A DNA stretch of 5,604 nt from Desulfobacteraceae bacterium. Its GTDB lineage: Bacteria > Desulfobacterota > Desulfobacteria > Desulfobacterales > UBA11574. Position 1 is the first letter of the stretch. Every line of letters begins with the position of its first letter. The stretch is taken from the NCBI GenBank assembly GCA_002868985.1, contig PKTV01000187.1, positions 1 to 5,604 on the forward strand. Reading direction: 5' to 3'. The translations under genes and the position numbers were made by a program. Below, piece by piece: positions 5,463 through 5,604 of this stretch. The notes beneath the pieces are model-generated. The model saw only the letters and a program-made list of their open reading frames with translations. It made no database searches and was not told where the DNA came from.

Positions 5463-5604
5463 GGTGAAGTCCCAGTATGGCTTAATGACGAATGAGATAG
5501 ATTTTAAAAAATGGTAGACTAAAATACAATAATTTACAAATATAAATTTTGTTTGTAACTTTTAAAGAAACATATCTTGTTGGAGCAGAATAGGACAGCG
5601 CTCA
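5463..5604 (-). promoter_or_regulatory. AT-rich leader and presumed promoter region of plsB
   Basis: The 142 bases upstream of plsB are very AT-rich and hold no gene I can support. No box pair is clearly a sigma-70 promoter. The best I can form on the minus strand is TTGTAA (5539-5534), a 17-base gap and TACCAT (5516-5511), each matching four of six consensus positions. TATATT (5544-5539) is another possible -10, without a good -35. The assignment rests mainly on position and AT content. Confidence 0.4.
5534..5558. promoter_or_regulatory. Inverted repeat TTACAAA-N11-TTTGTAA upstream of plsB (possible operator)
   Basis: TTACAAA (5534-5540) and TTTGTAA (5552-5558) are exact 7-bp inverted arms separated by 11 AT-rich bases, centred about 84 bp before the plsB start. 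The spacing puts the half-sites 18 bp apart, centre to centre, which would suit a dimeric repressor binding over or near the promoter. The low sequence complexity makes a chance match fairly likely. Confidence 0.4.

Overview
The window is about 5.6 kb of AT-leaning DNA (G+C roughly in the low forties by eye, not counted) with all three recognisable genes on the minus strand. Read in the direction of transcription, the order is plsB (5462 to 2835), a 292-bp intergenic stretch (2834 to 2543), a fused sugar nucleotidyltransferase/sugar kinase (2542 to 809), and dapB (812 to beyond position 1, cut by the window edge). There is no sign of rRNA, tRNA, CRISPR or transposase genes.

The gene set points to a Gram-negative bacterium. 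PlsB is the proteobacterial-type membrane glycerol-3-phosphate acyltransferase, and the MurU/AmgK cell-wall recycling pair is known from Gram-negatives. The 'plant-type' DapB, the fusion and the base composition together remind me of sulfate-reducing Desulfobacterota (Desulfobacteraceae-like). That placement is an impression, not a demonstration.

The fusion gene and dapB form a tight transcription unit. They overlap by four bases (ATGA), and a strong Shine-Dalgarno for dapB lies inside the end of the fusion gene. Both plausibly feed peptidoglycan synthesis. The fusion would phosphorylate a sugar at the anomeric carbon (AmgK-like half) and activate it to a UDP-sugar (MurU-like half), most likely UDP-MurNAc. 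DapB makes tetrahydrodipicolinate on the way to meso-diaminopimelate and lysine. plsB, which opens phospholipid synthesis, lies upstream behind a 292-bp gap and is probably a separate unit.

The non-coding part is unusual. The gap upstream of the fusion holds a degenerate 7-bp tandem array (about 12 units, 2552-2637) that runs to within 10 bp of an ATG with no visible Shine-Dalgarno. A hairpin-prone segment and a second perfect heptamer pair lie beside the plsB stop. Inside dapB there is a 29-bp perfect palindrome (14-bp arms, one central base). A 7-bp inverted repeat lies in the AT-rich plsB leader. I see no wholly new multi-gene system. The best candidates for follow-up are the kinase-nucleotidyltransferase fusion, its coupling to a plant-type DapB, the heptad array and the dapB palindrome.
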